Positions 25,616 to 34,880 of a stretch of 64,000 nucleotides of DNA are shown here, piece after piece (position 1 is the stretch's first letter; each line of letters starts with the position of its first letter). The stretch covers positions 1-64,000 of the forward strand of contig NZ_JAFLRH010000015.1 of the NCBI RefSeq assembly GCF_017310645.1, given 5' to 3'. This stretch comes from Paradesulfitobacterium ferrireducens (lineage in GTDB: Bacteria > Bacillota > Desulfitobacteriia > Desulfitobacteriales > Desulfitobacteriaceae). The translations under genes and the position numbers were made by a program. Under the pieces are notes generated by a model that saw only the letters and a list, made by a program, of their open reading frames with translations, was not told the DNA's origin and did not search any database.

Positions 25616-26362
25616 TCAGTTCGCCGTCGGTAAGAGATAAGGCATAGGATTTACCGCTTTGCCGTTCTTGCGCAGTTCAAAATGCAGCCATGGTTTTTTC
25701 AGTGCGGCGGAAAGTCCCACGGTCCCTAGGTACTGCCCTTTCTCCACTTTTTGCCCTTGAGCCACCGCAATATCACCAAAGTTAGAGAGCACTGCCGTCC
25801 ACCCGGCCCCCAGATCCAGTTTGACCAGCCTCCCTAACTGTGACTCTTCCCCCACCAGCACGACCACTCCGGTGTAAGGTGCAGCCACCGGTGTTCCCAG
25901 AGCGCTGCCGATATCAATCCCGTTGTGCATCTGCCCGTTAGAATCCTTGCTGCCAAACTCCGCCATCACAGCTCCGGATAAAGGAGGCTGGAATTTCCCC
26001 TGCATCTTGACATCCACCGGCATACTTTCAGGAGATATCCCTAGACCTACCGCCTCTTTGGCCATTCCATTCAAAGCGGTGTAATAATTCCCGGATTCCA
26101 TCGCGCTCCGGTAAACTCCATGAACTGCTTTCGACACCGGATCATTGTTATGCGCACTAAAAAAGATCGTTAAAAACAGCAAAGCAGCCATCAGTGTTTG
26201 TTTTTGCCTTCCCGTCCAGTTGAACTTCTCCCAGCGGAAGCGGCTGTTCGAAACGCGCTGCCCTTCTTGCCAGTTGTTAACATATCCTCTCTCTTTGCCT
26301 ACTTCCTGGGCAGCCCGTTCCCATTCCCAGTCATCCCAGCGTTCAAACGGGTTCAAACCCAT
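25616..26362 (-). CDS. spoIVFA: SpoIVFA-like M23-domain protein (probably non-catalytic)
   Basis: A 248-residue protein: cytoplasmic N-terminus, one membrane helix (about 56-72, TLMAALLFLTIFFSA), then an M23/LytM domain (about 120-245). The HxxxD zinc pair is present as HNGIDIG, but the HxH motif reads WLHFE, so one zinc ligand is missing. SpoIVFA is an inactive M23 protein that holds SpoIVFB until cleaved by SpoIVB; the missing ligand and the adjacent spoIVFB gene fit that role better than a peptidoglycan hydrolase. Confidence 0.82.
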   Translation of the reverse strand: MGLNPFERWDDWEWERAAQEVGKERGYVNNWQEGQRVSNSRFRWEKFNWTGRQKQTLMAALLFLTIFFSAHNNDPVSKAVHGVYRSAMESGNYYTALNGMAKEAVGLGISPESMPVDVKMQGKFQPPLSGAVMAEFGSKDSNGQMHNGIDIGSALGTPVAAPYTGVVVLVGEESQLGRLVKLDLGAGWTAVLSNFGDIAVAQGQKVEKGQYLGTVGLSAALKKPWLHFELRKNGKAVNPMPYLLPTAN

Positions 26363-26426
26363 TACCCCCTCTGTTGGACAAATCCTACTTACTCATGCTT
26401 ACGCAGGATTATTAGATAATAGAACA

Positions 26427-26454
26427 TAAAAAAACGGCCTCCCGTAAGAGACCG
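26427..26454 (-). terminator. Terminator after rodA
   Basis: CGGTCTC-TTAC-GGGAGGCCG stem followed by seven T on the minus strand. Confidence 0.75.
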
Positions 26455-26473
26455 CCCGAAAGTACCGTTAAAG

Positions 26474-27637
26474 TTAAAACATCAGTCTTTCCCGCCTGAT
26501 ATTAATACTGAGAAGCAATCCAAGCGCAATCATATTCGCCCACATCGTGCTCCCTCCATAGCTGATAAGCGGCAGCGGGATTCCGGTTACCGGCATAATC
26601 CCTGAGGTCATGCCGACATTCACCAGGATATGAAACGTAAACATTGAGGCAATACCGGAGGCGACCAACATCCCATAAAGATCTCTGGATTTCATCGCAA
26701 TACTGATGACACGCAAGATAAAGATACAGAAGAGGAAAAGAAGCGTGACCGTTCCAATAAATCCAAACTCCTCACCAAATACCGAGAAGATAAAATCAGT
26801 ATGGTGCTCCGGCAGGAAGTTAAGCTGGCCCTGGGTTCCGCTGCGGTATCCCTTCCCCCATAAACCACCGGAACCGATGGCCCACAGGGACTGGATAATG
26901 TGATATCCTTCTCCGGACGTATCGGACATCGGATCCATGAAAATCACCAAACGCTTTAATTGATAATCTTGAAGAGGAAGCGGAAGACCCTGGGCAAATT
27001 TAAGCCATCCGGGTAAGTTCGTGGAAAAGTGAAGCCAGAGAGCAATTCCCAGCAACAGCGCTCCTCCCAGCAAGAGCCCCCCGAATTTCCAGGGATTTGC
27101 CCCCGCAATGAACATCATTCCAATAAAAATTGCCGCAAAGACTAAAGAAGTGCCAAGGTCCGGCTGTTTAAAGATTAACGCCATAGGCACAGCAACATAC
27201 AGAAAAGGCGGAATAAAATCCCGGAAACGGTTTAGTTTCCCTTCCCGGCGGGCCAAAAAATCGGCAAACGTGATGATGATAAACACTTTGGCAAACTCGG
27301 ACGGCTGAATGGCAAAACTCGACGTAATCGGAATCCAACGAGTCGCCCCTTTGGCTTCTGCACCGACTAAGATGACCGCCAACAGAAGACCCAAATTAAA
27401 AGCATAGATCCACCAGCTGAGACGCCGCCATTTTTGGTAATCAATGATTGCCATGAACAAAGCCAAAACCAGACCGCTCCCAATCCATACCCCCTGCAGG
27501 ATTACGTAATGGTAAGGTTCGCTTTTAATCACATTGATCGAAGCCGTGCTTAGAATAAGCAGGCTTGCTCCCAGGAGCAAAAAAATAATAAATACCAGCA
27601 AGAAGTCGATATTGCGCAGTGTCCGTTTATCAAGCAT
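26474..27637 (-). CDS. rodA: RodA/FtsW/SpoVE-type peptidoglycan polymerase
   Basis: SEDS glycosyltransferase that polymerises lipid II for side-wall growth. The 387 residues form about ten membrane helices; typical motifs are QPSEFAKV (about 112-119), QPDLGTS (about 158-164), GSGGLWGKG and the C-terminal TGIPLPLISYGGST (about 345-358). The location next to minEDC, PBP2 and mreBCD supports RodA rather than FtsW. Heptamer repeats lie only about 20 bases upstream of its start. Confidence 0.93.
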   Translation of the reverse strand: MLDKRTLRNIDFLLVFIIFLLLGASLLILSTASINVIKSEPYHYVILQGVWIGSGLVLALFMAIIDYQKWRRLSWWIYAFNLGLLLAVILVGAEAKGATRWIPITSSFAIQPSEFAKVFIIITFADFLARREGKLNRFRDFIPPFLYVAVPMALIFKQPDLGTSLVFAAIFIGMMFIAGANPWKFGGLLLGGALLLGIALWLHFSTNLPGWLKFAQGLPLPLQDYQLKRLVIFMDPMSDTSGEGYHIIQSLWAIGSGGLWGKGYRSGTQGQLNFLPEHHTDFIFSVFGEEFGFIGTVTLLFLFCIFILRVISIAMKSRDLYGMLVASGIASMFTFHILVNVGMTSGIMPVTGIPLPLISYGGSTMWANMIALGLLLSINIRRERLMF

Positions 27638-27656
27638 GTCAATACCTCAGAATAAG

Positions 27657-27690
27657 TATTCAGTATTCAGAATTCAGGAGTCAGACTTCC
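27657..27690. repeat. Heptamer repeat tract upstream of rodA
   Basis: TATTCAG/TATTCAG/AATTCAG/GAGTCAG units between the rodA start and R1 copy 2. Period of seven. Confidence 0.75.
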
Positions 27691-27724
27691 ATGCTGCTAC
27701 GCAGCACCACTGATGAATGTAACA

Positions 27725-27895
27725 GGCAAGCTACCTTGCGGAGCGAACCGTAGAGCAGAGGAGCGTCGTGAGCGCAGTCGACGAAGCGTGAAGCCGCGCC
27801 ACGGTTCACTCCAGGTATTACCCAAAGGTTTGGCGCGGTAGCGAGTCGACAAGCGAACAGCTCCGGCGCGTGGTGAGCGGGCAAGGTAGCTTGCC
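27725..27895 (-). repeat. 171-bp inverted-repeat element R1, copy 2
   Basis: Inverted relative to copy 1 and differing from it at only one noticed base in the core. It has the same 15-bp termini and TGTAACA/TGTTACA extension (27718-27724, 27900-27906), and shares the 27686-27717 flank. The element sits inside heptamer repeats on both sides, between minE and rodA. Confidence 0.88.
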
Positions 27896-27906
27896 GGCAT
27901 GTTACA

Positions 27907-28022
27907 GGGCAGGAGTCAGGAGCCAAGAGCCAGGAGGACGTTTTGAATCCCTAAAGAGGTTTTACCCTTAAGGACACCTAAATTTATTCTGAATACTGAC
28001 TCCTGTGTACTGATTCCTGCTC
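27907..28022. repeat. Heptamer repeats beyond R1 copy 2
   Basis: GGAGTCAGGAGCCAAGAGCC-like units (27911-27938) and CTGAATACTGACTCCTG units (27987-28020) flank about 50 bases without recognisable content. The 27638-28146 gap therefore holds heptamers, R1 and the minE terminator, but no gene. Confidence 0.65.
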
Positions 28023-28050
28023 TCAAGTATATCACACCATCGCCGTAACA

Positions 28051-28084
28051 GAAAAACCCGGGCTCATAAAAACCCGGGGTTTTC
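28051..28084 (-). terminator. Terminator after minE
   Basis: CCCGGG ... CCCGGG stem, then TTTTTC on the minus strand. Confidence 0.75.
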
Positions 28085-28146
28085 ATCTTACAATTTCCTG
28101 CGTGCAGGCATTATTACAGTTGTGTCCTTACTATGAGCTCTTGCCC

Positions 28147-28425
28147 TTACCCCCTGGCCGCATAATCCCGTTTCATCTTAATAACCGGAATATTGGCGAC
28201 AAGGGCAACTTCACGGTCATCTTGATTGAGATTGACTTCAAGGCTGCTCTCATCAATTTCCATATAATTAGAAATCACTTTGATCAAATCTTCTTTAAGC
28301 TGATTTAACATGTGGGGAGAGATACTGGCCCGGTCATGGACCAGAACCAGGCGCAACCGCTCTTTCGCCACATTCTTGCTGGAACTGTTCTCTCGGCCGA
28401 GCATCCGGTTGATGAATTCTAACAA
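28147..28425 (-). CDS. minE: Cell division topological specificity factor MinE
   Basis: Stimulates MinD ATPase and sets the division site. The 92 residues begin with MLEFINRMLGRENSS (membrane-targeting and anti-MinCD segment), followed by AKERLRLVLVHDRASISPHML and a C-terminal dimer domain. It directly follows minD. Having MinE rather than DivIVA-only control is a Clostridia-like feature. Confidence 0.95.
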   Translation of the reverse strand: MLEFINRMLGRENSSSKNVAKERLRLVLVHDRASISPHMLNQLKEDLIKVISNYMEIDESSLEVNLNQDDREVALVANIPVIKMKRDYAARG

Positions 28426-28453
28426 AGAGCATTCCTCCTCTCAGCACCCATGG

Positions 28454-29248
28454 CTACCTAATTCCTATCAGCCTTTTCAGTCTATCCATCAAGCCATCAG
28501 GCACATCCAGGTTCATCAAGGGAACCTCTTCCCCCCGGATTCTGCGGGTAATTCTCCGGTACGCTTCTCCGGCTTTCGAAGAATGATCCATCACCGCGGG
28601 TTCGCCCCGGTTGGTCGAGATGACAATGCTCTCATCTTCCGGTACCACACCCAAAAGTTCAATGGCCAGGATATCCAGGATATCCGAAATATCCATCATG
28701 TCTCCGCGCTTGACCATCTGTGGTCTGATGCGGTTGATAATCAGCTTGGGATTGCGCAGTTCATTGGCTTCCAGAAGCCCAATAATGCGGTCAGCGTCTC
28801 TGACGGCGCTTACTTCCGGAGTGGTTACCACCACGGCCCGGTCCGCTCCGGCAATGGCGTTGCGAAAGCCTTGCTCAATTCCTGCGGGACAGTCAATGAC
28901 CGCAAAATCAAATTCTTCCTTCAGTTCTGCAGACAGGGCCCGCATTTGCTCAGGGCTTACGGCTGTTTTGTCTTTGGTTTGGGCTGCCGGCAGGAGGTAT
29001 AGATTCTCGAACCGTTTATCCTTAATTAACGCCTGCTTTAAGCGGCAGTTTCCGCTGGTCACATCGACGATATCATATACAATCCGGTTTTCGAGTCCCA
29101 TGACTACATCCAGGTTACGCAGGCCGATATCCGTGTCTACAAGAATTACCTTATGCCCGGCCGAAGCCAGCCCTGTTCCTAAATTGGCAGACGTCGTCGT
29201 CTTGCCTACTCCCCCTTTACCGGATGTCACCACTATTACTTCTCCCAT
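28454..29248 (-). CDS. minD: Septum site-determining ATPase MinD
   Basis: A 264-residue deviant Walker ATPase: SGKGGVGKTT at residues 9-18, switch I VDTDIGLRNLD, DCPAG near 121, and a C-terminal amphipathic membrane-targeting helix GLMDRLKRLIGIR. It recruits MinC to the membrane to block FtsZ rings away from mid-cell. Gene order minC-minD-minE, downstream of PBP2 and mreBCD. Confidence 0.97.
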   Translation of the reverse strand: MGEVIVVTSGKGGVGKTTTSANLGTGLASAGHKVILVDTDIGLRNLDVVMGLENRIVYDIVDVTSGNCRLKQALIKDKRFENLYLLPAAQTKDKTAVSPEQMRALSAELKEEFDFAVIDCPAGIEQGFRNAIAGADRAVVVTTPEVSAVRDADRIIGLLEANELRNPKLIINRIRPQMVKRGDMMDISDILDILAIELLGVVPEDESIVISTNRGEPAVMDHSSKAGEAYRRITRRIRGEEVPLMNLDVPDGLMDRLKRLIGIR

Positions 29249-29284
29249 ACCTAGACCTGCCTTTCAAACGTAATAGAAATTAAA

Positions 29285-29953
29285 TTAAATCCCTTCTACG
29301 ATTAGACGGTTGTCCTTTATGCGGGCAACTTCAGGTTCCCCTGATCCCCCTTCATCCTTGGGAGCCCGGGTCACCAGATCCGCTATTCTCAACTGAGTCG
29401 GAGCCAAATGAAGTGCGCTCACAATCGCCTTGCGCTCACCCATGGCCCCGGCATGTGCTACTCCGCGTAAGGCGCCCATCACCACGATGTTGCCCGTCGC
29501 AATCACTTCAGCCCCAGGATTAACATCTCCCATAATGATGACATGTCCATCGAATTGAATGCTTGTCCCTGAACGGAGCGTCCGATTGACAAAGAGTGCT
29601 TTCCCTTCCGACTGGCTCTCATCCACGCGCTGTTCATGTTCAGGAATAGCAGCACCTCTGTTTTCCTGGCTTTCCTGGCTTTTACCGGGAACATAAACTT
29701 CGCTCTCACTTAACCATCCACTTAATTCCAAAGCGTGTTTCTTCAAAAGGTCAGTCAATACTTGCTGCTCTTCCGGAGAGTAGGCTTGTCCCCCGGCATA
29801 ACAGCGAACGTTGGCTCCACGCCAGAACTCAGCAGATTCTCCCAAGTGTTGGTCAAGTTCACCCAGCAGCGTCTTAAAATCCGCTGCTGGATCTAAGTAT
29901 AGTACAAGTCCGTCACGGGTTCCTTTTAGGGCCACATGTTCTGTCCGCGTCAA
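29285..29953 (-). CDS. minC: Septum site-determining protein MinC
   Basis: A 222-residue FtsZ inhibitor. The N-terminal domain covers about 1-100; the C-terminal beta-helix domain (about 118-222) has LRSGTSIQFDGHVIIMGDVNPGAEV and GNIVVMGALRGVAHAG. A TTG start is likely, with GGAGGA eight bases upstream. The linker is rich in Glu, Ser and Gln. Confidence 0.94.
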   Translation of the reverse strand: MTRTEHVALKGTRDGLVLYLDPAADFKTLLGELDQHLGESAEFWRGANVRCYAGGQAYSPEEQQVLTDLLKKHALELSGWLSESEVYVPGKSQESQENRGAAIPEHEQRVDESQSEGKALFVNRTLRSGTSIQFDGHVIIMGDVNPGAEVIATGNIVVMGALRGVAHAGAMGERKAIVSALHLAPTQLRIADLVTRAPKDEGGSGEPEVARIKDNRLIVEGI

Positions 29954-30034
29954 AAGTCTAATCCTCCAGTGCTTGGCAAATTCCGAACGTCTTAATAGAT
30001 TCTACAGACTAAGGGAATTTCCCTTTTTACTTAT

Positions 30035-30066
30035 AAAAAAAACGAGGACCAATTTCCTCGTTTTTT
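30035..30066. terminator. Bidirectional-type terminator between PBP2 and minC
   Basis: AAAAAACGAGGA-CCAAT-TTCCTCGTTTTTT; strong stem with T runs on both strands. It lies just downstream of the PBP2 stop on the minus strand. Confidence 0.85.
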
Positions 30067-30095
30067 AACCCCTATTCGTTGGCTTCCTACCGATT

Positions 30096-32201
30096 TTATC
30101 CACCATTCGTTGACTTCCAGCCAAAATACTGCATGAAAGCCGCTTTCGCGACAAGACCTGCCGTTGTCCCGCCATGACCTCCATATTCCACTACCCCGGC
30201 AAAAGCAATCTGGGGATTATCATAAGGGGCAAAAGCCACAAACAACCCGTTGTACAGGTTCCCAGCCACGGTATCCTTGGATCCGATCTGGGCGGTGCCT
30301 GTCTTGCCTCCCCCAGTAAATTCCGGGATTTGGATCGACATAAAATTGGCAGTGCCCTCCCCGCGCGTAACTTCACGCATTCCCGCCTTAACAATCTCCA
30401 AGTTTTCCGGAGAGACTGAAACTGTATTAAGAACCTGCGGCTTATTCTGATACACTACGGAACCGTTCACCGGGTCGATTATTTTATCCACTATATATGG
30501 GCGCATATGTTTGCCGCCATTGACTATAGTCGCCACATAATTTGCCAGCTGCAATGGGGTATAGGCATTGTAGCCCTGACCGATCGAGTTATTAAAGCTG
30601 TCATAAAGGTGCCAGTCCACGTTCTCTGAAAGCATCTGTTTATACCAGGTTTCAACTTCGGCCTTCTTGCGATCCCGTTCCTGCACAAGCTTCTTTTTGC
30701 TTTTATCATCGGCTGCCTGTGCTATGCGTACGCTATAGTCGCTTTCAATGGCCGCCAGCTTTTGCTCCCGCATTTTGTCATAGGTGGGTTTATAATAGGA
30801 TTTTTTCCACTCCTCTGAGGGAGCAATCCCTTTAGCTTCCCCCGGAATATCCACCCCTGACACAACCCCCAGGCCGAACTCGTTGGAAATCTGGCGCATC
30901 AGCTCCGGCTGTGCGTCAAACACACGCCGTCCCATAACCTGAAAATAAATGTTGGAGGACTTGGCCAACGCCCGGGTCAGATTAACCCTTCCGAAATTCA
31001 TGTTGCCCCATTCCGCGAAGCCGGATTTCTGGGCCTCCCTGCTCCCGAGCGAGCTCATATCATCGTACACATACTCATTGGGCGTGGTCACTTTTGACTG
31101 CAAGGCCGCCATCGCCGTGATCATCTTATAGGTAGAACCCGGAGGATAAACTCCGGAAAGAGCGCGGTTAAAAGAAGCGGCATCTTTGCTGGTGAAATAC
31201 TTGTCCGCCATCTCATCGGAAATCGTCCCAATCAGGTCATTGGGGTCCATGTAGGGCCGCGATACCATGGCCAGGATCTTGCCGGTGTTAACATCGATCA
31301 CCACCGCCGCGCCCTGCTGCACATCCGGGTGCTCCGGCTGCACTACGGTTTTAATGACATTATCCAGTGCATCCTGCATAACTTTTTGCAGGTCGGCATC
31401 AAGCGTCAGTTGCACGGTTTTGCCCACTTCCGCAGGCTTCAGTACTTTCTTGATAATGGGGCGGTTATTGTTGTCCACCTCCGCCACCTGTACTCCCTCG
31501 CGGCCTCGCAGCCAATAATCATAACTCTTTTCCACGCCCATCTTGCCCACTAAATCTCCCTGGCTATATTGAAATCCGTCCTTTTGGGCCAATGGATCTT
31601 TATTAAATTGGTCAATCTCTTCCTCGCTGATCTCCCGGACATATCCCAGAATTTGTCCGGCTATCGTCTTATCCGGATAGGAGCGTACGGGCAAAGCAAC
31701 CACACTGACACCCGGGAGTTCTTCCTGGTGCTCCGCAATGGTAGCCCTCAGCTCGTTACTGACATCAGTCAGAATCGTCACCGGACGGTAACGCTCCCAC
31801 TGATGGTTTTGAATCATTGCCAGGATATCTTCCGTAATGGAATTCGGGGATTGGTTTTGATTGGGCCATTCTCCTTTAATATATACGGCCAAACTTTTAA
31901 TGACGTCTTTCCACTGTGAACCCTTAGCATTTTGGAGTTCGAGCCAATCCAGAGTCAAAGCCAGCCTCGGCACGCTGGTTGCCAGTAGTTTCCCCTTGCT
32001 GTCAATAATATCGCCGCGTGTCGCCGGCAGAGGCACGGTCTGAGTGTAATTGGTGCGGGCCATTTCGGAATAGTAGGATCCCTGGGCAATTTGCAGCCGC
32101 CACAGGTTAAAGGCAAGGATCAGAAACACTAAGACCACTACCGCTCCCATACCGCGAAAGCGTAAGACAAACGTTTTCCGCTCTTTCTCCTCCATAAACA
32201 T
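30096..32201 (-). CDS. mrdA: Penicillin-binding protein 2 (elongation transpeptidase)
   Basis: Cross-links peptidoglycan with RodA in side-wall synthesis. The 701 residues have a short cytoplasmic end, one membrane helix (about 15-35), a dimerisation/pedestal domain with RGDIIDSKG (about 60), and a transpeptidase domain with GSTYKM (active Ser near 356), SSN (in ALAKSSNIYF) and KTGTAQ (about 634). A charged coiled insert (about 470-530, KMREQKLAAIESDYSVR) is longer than in most PBP2. It follows mreD by eight bases, in the mreB-mreC-mreD-mrdA operon. Confidence 0.95.
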   Translation of the reverse strand: MFMEEKERKTFVLRFRGMGAVVVLVFLILAFNLWRLQIAQGSYYSEMARTNYTQTVPLPATRGDIIDSKGKLLATSVPRLALTLDWLELQNAKGSQWKDVIKSLAVYIKGEWPNQNQSPNSITEDILAMIQNHQWERYRPVTILTDVSNELRATIAEHQEELPGVSVVALPVRSYPDKTIAGQILGYVREISEEEIDQFNKDPLAQKDGFQYSQGDLVGKMGVEKSYDYWLRGREGVQVAEVDNNNRPIIKKVLKPAEVGKTVQLTLDADLQKVMQDALDNVIKTVVQPEHPDVQQGAAVVIDVNTGKILAMVSRPYMDPNDLIGTISDEMADKYFTSKDAASFNRALSGVYPPGSTYKMITAMAALQSKVTTPNEYVYDDMSSLGSREAQKSGFAEWGNMNFGRVNLTRALAKSSNIYFQVMGRRVFDAQPELMRQISNEFGLGVVSGVDIPGEAKGIAPSEEWKKSYYKPTYDKMREQKLAAIESDYSVRIAQAADDKSKKKLVQERDRKKAEVETWYKQMLSENVDWHLYDSFNNSIGQGYNAYTPLQLANYVATIVNGGKHMRPYIVDKIIDPVNGSVVYQNKPQVLNTVSVSPENLEIVKAGMREVTRGEGTANFMSIQIPEFTGGGKTGTAQIGSKDTVAGNLYNGLFVAFAPYDNPQIAFAGVVEYGGHGGTTAGLVAKAAFMQYFGWKSTNGG

Positions 32202-32208
32202 CTTGCTC

Positions 32209-32715
32209 CTATTGTTCGTATTTCGGGCGATAACGCAGCCAACCGTACATAAAAGAACGGTGAATCCAGGGATAGGTGAGTGGAACTAAGACTGCATTAT
32301 AAATTCCTATCCCTAATACCAGGCGGATAATATCCTGCCCGGACCAGGCCAGTCCTGCTGCCAGGGATAAAAATCCGATCAGCAGCTGACCTAAGGCTGA
32401 AGCCAGGAAAACCAGCAAAGTCATCAGCGGGAAGTTGTCCCGGTACCAGCGTTGGGACAGCCAGCTGCTGAACAAGGCCACCACAGCCAGAGTCAGGGTA
32501 TACATTCCAATATATCTGCCCAGATAAAGGTCTTGCACAAGCCCCGCACCCAACCCCCAGATGACCCCGGTCAGGAGGCGATGATGCAATGCCAGGTAAA
32601 TCACCAAAAGCATCATCAAATCCGGCTTAATTCCGGACCAGTCCCAAAAATAAAAGACCGTGCCGGGTAAGATCAAACTTAGCAGGAATAAAAAGGCAAT
32701 CAATAAATATCGCAT
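32209..32715 (-). CDS. mreD: Rod shape-determining protein MreD
   Basis: A 168-residue membrane protein with about five helices, member of the elongasome with MreC, RodA and PBP2. GVIWGLGAGLVQDLYLGRYIG matches the family core. It overlaps the stop of mreC by one base. Confidence 0.9.
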   Translation of the reverse strand: MRYLLIAFLFLLSLILPGTVFYFWDWSGIKPDLMMLLVIYLALHHRLLTGVIWGLGAGLVQDLYLGRYIGMYTLTLAVVALFSSWLSQRWYRDNFPLMTLLVFLASALGQLLIGFLSLAAGLAWSGQDIIRLVLGIGIYNAVLVPLTYPWIHRSFMYGWLRYRPKYEQ

Positions 32716-33575
32716 TATTTTCCTCCCGTGACAAGATAAACTTCTTCCAGGGAGTCAAAATTCACCAGCGGCTCAATGAACGCCGTTTTAAGGAGTCCCG
32801 TCGGGTCCAGCTGAATCTCCTTAATTTTTCCCACCGGAATATTTTTAGGGTAAACCCCGCCCAATCCGGAGGATAAAACCAAATCTCCCACATTCACATT
32901 ATCATCGCGGCGCAGCATCATCTGCAAATTACCATCTGACGAAAGCCGGGAACCGCGTTTATACGTTCCCTGAACAATCCCAAAGGTAGCCTCCCCGGCA
33001 CTCCCCCGTACCATCGCACTCACCTGGCCCTCCCCATCGAGAATGAGGAGAACATCGGCCGTTGTCGGGGTAACCGAGACGACCTTGCCCACCAACCCGA
33101 GGTTGGCCACAACCGGATCATTGATCTTAACTCCATCCGTACTCCCGCGGTTAACGGTCAAAGTCTGGTACCAAGAAGTCGGGCTGCGGTTAATTATAGT
33201 TGCCCCGACTTTATTAAATTTATCCAGATCAGGACTGCGGAACACTCCTTCATCTAAAGCCTGGAATCTAAGTCCGGCCAACACCTCTTGCTTAAGCTTA
33301 AGATTATCCCCTGTCAGCTGCTCTACCTTTTCGCGTAAAGCTTGGTTTTCCTGCTCTACTGCATGAAAACTCCAAAGAGCTCGGGTATTGTTTTTAATGG
33401 CGCTCCCCAAACTGAGCAGGGTCTTTTCCACCGGGCTTAAGGCGCGCTGCAAGGCCCCGCCTATAGGATTGGGGAAGCGACTGTCCAAACCAGTTAAGCG
33501 AATGCTGATGAGGACACCTAATAAGAGAAAGAAAACGAGTACCGCGATTCCCGTCGCATTCACTCTTTTCCCCAC
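32715..33575 (-). CDS. mreC: Rod shape-determining protein MreC
   Basis: A 286-residue elongasome scaffold that activates PBP2-RodA. It has one N-terminal membrane helix (about 8-28), a coiled coil (about 65-98, VEQENQALREKVEQLTGDN) and tandem beta-barrels (about 120-275). The gene lies between mreB and mreD. Confidence 0.94.
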   Translation of the reverse strand: MGKRVNATGIAVLVFFLLLGVLISIRLTGLDSRFPNPIGGALQRALSPVEKTLLSLGSAIKNNTRALWSFHAVEQENQALREKVEQLTGDNLKLKQEVLAGLRFQALDEGVFRSPDLDKFNKVGATIINRSPTSWYQTLTVNRGSTDGVKINDPVVANLGLVGKVVSVTPTTADVLLILDGEGQVSAMVRGSAGEATFGIVQGTYKRGSRLSSDGNLQMMLRRDDNVNVGDLVLSSGLGGVYPKNIPVGKIKEIQLDPTGLLKTAFIEPLVNFDSLEEVYLVTGGK

Positions 33576-33609
33576 TGAAACTTCCTCCCCGTGTTACTGT
33601 TACCCTCGG

Positions 33610-34626
33610 CTAGCTTTTTTGCAGAGCGGCTACTTTTCTGAGGATCTCTGAGTCTTCCAGGACACGGCCGGTTCCCAGGGCTACGCACGAGAGCGGATCT
33701 TCCGCCAGGTGCACCGGCATGCCTGTCTCATCCGCCAAAAGCCGATCCAGGTTGCGCAGGAGTGACCCGCCTCCGGCCAGAACAATCCCCCGGTCCATAA
33801 TATCCGCAGCCAGCTCGGGCGGGGTCTTCTCCAGACAGGATTTTACCGCCTCCACAATCGCCATGACAGGCTCCTGCAGCGCTTCTTCGATTTCGACCGC
33901 CGTGATTTCTACGGTCTTGGGCAGACCGGTGAGCAAGTCCCGTCCGCGTACAGAGTAGCTGATTCCATCCTGGGCTTGGTAGGCGGCTCCGATCTCCATT
34001 TTAATATCTTCAGCCGTACGGTAACCCACCATCAGGTTGTAGCGGCGTTTGATATGCGCCACGATTGAATCGTCCATCTCATCCCCGGCAACCCGTATGG
34101 AGCGGCTGGTCACAATTCCGCCCAGGGAGATTACCGCCACTTCTGTGGTTCCCCCTCCGATATCCACAATCATGTTTCCCGTGGGCTCACTGACCGGAAG
34201 CCCCGCTCCGATCGCGGCAGCCATCGGCTCTTCCATTATAATTGGGTCTTTCGCTCCGGCAGCCAGGGCCGCTTCCTTGACTGCCCGCTCTTCCACCGGA
34301 GTTACGCCGGAAGGCACACAGATTACAACCCGCGGCCGCACAAACGGAGATTCGGAACCTTGAGCCCTGGAAATAAAGTATTTCAGCATTTTCTGGGTGA
34401 CGTTAAAGTCTGAAATTACCCCGTCTTTAAGCGGCCGAATCGCAACAATATTGCTGGGAGTCCGACCGATCATTTCTTTTGCTTTATCCCCCACGGCCAG
34501 GGGCGTCTTCTTTTCAACATCAATGGCTACTACCGACGGCTCCCGCACAACGATTCCTTTCCCCTTCATATATACCAGCGTGTTCGCCGTTCCTAGATCT
34601 ATTCCCAAATCGCGTGTAAATAACAT
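33610..34626 (-). CDS. mreB: Rod shape-determining actin homologue MreB
   Basis: A 338-residue ATP-dependent filament protein that guides wall synthesis. It starts with the phosphate-1 motif [14 protein letters not shown], has [19 protein letters not shown] (phosphate-2, about 155-173) and the adenosine motif [10 protein letters not shown] (about 278). First gene of the mreBCD-mrdA operon; radC lies 254 bp upstream across a repeat-filled gap. Confidence 0.97.
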   Translation of the reverse strand: MLFTRDLGIDLGTANTLVYMKGKGIVVREPSVVAIDVEKKTPLAVGDKAKEMIGRTPSNIVAIRPLKDGVISDFNVTQKMLKYFISRAQGSESPFVRPRVVICVPSGVTPVEERAVKEAALAAGAKDPIIMEEPMAAAIGAGLPVSEPTGNMIVDIGGGTTEVAVISLGGIVTSRSIRVAGDEMDDSIVAHIKRRYNLMVGYRTAEDIKMEIGAAYQAQDGISYSVRGRDLLTGLPKTVEITAVEIEEALQEPVMAIVEAVKSCLEKTPPELAADIMDRGIVLAGGGSLLRNLDRLLADETGMPVHLAEDPLSCVALGTGRVLEDSEILRKVAALQKS

Positions 34627-34667
34627 AAGTACTGTGGGCTCCTTTCTAATTTAGGGTGATTCTTAAG

Positions 34668-34703
34668 AGTAAGTAGTCAGTACACAGGAGTCAGGAGTCA
34701 GGA
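34668..34703. repeat. Heptamer repeats, left side of an intergenic insert
   Basis: TAGTCAGTACACAGGAGTCAGGAGTCAGGAG; period-seven units in the mreB-radC gap. Confidence 0.75.
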
Positions 34704-34850
34704 GATAAGTCCGCGATGTCATGAATCTCCGGTGGCGGTGACATCTAGTGACAATGTCGTTGCCGAGGACACTTCCACGGTGAATATTTACCGTTCGAGG
34801 AAGATTTATTCTATCCCAAGAGATGACTTCCCGTCCGAGGTTGATTCTAA
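34704..34850. other. Non-coding insert between two heptamer tracts
   Basis: About 147 bases enclosed by heptamer arrays. It holds small dyads, e.g. GATGTCA (34716-34722) with TGACATC, and ACGG/CCGT around 34778-34795. No protein match or open frame was recognised. The 34627-34880 gap has no gene. Confidence 0.5.
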
Positions 34851-34880
34851 TTAATTCTGACTCCTGAATTCTGACTCCTG
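34851..34880. repeat. Heptamer repeats abutting the radC stop
   Basis: CTGACTCCTGAATTCTGACTCCTG ends at the base next to the radC stop codon (34881-34883). Confidence 0.8.

Noticed and set aside
25616..26362. Active M23 peptidoglycan endopeptidase.
   Set aside because: One zinc ligand of the HxH motif is replaced by Trp, and the partner gene is spoIVFB; SpoIVFA-like is a better call.
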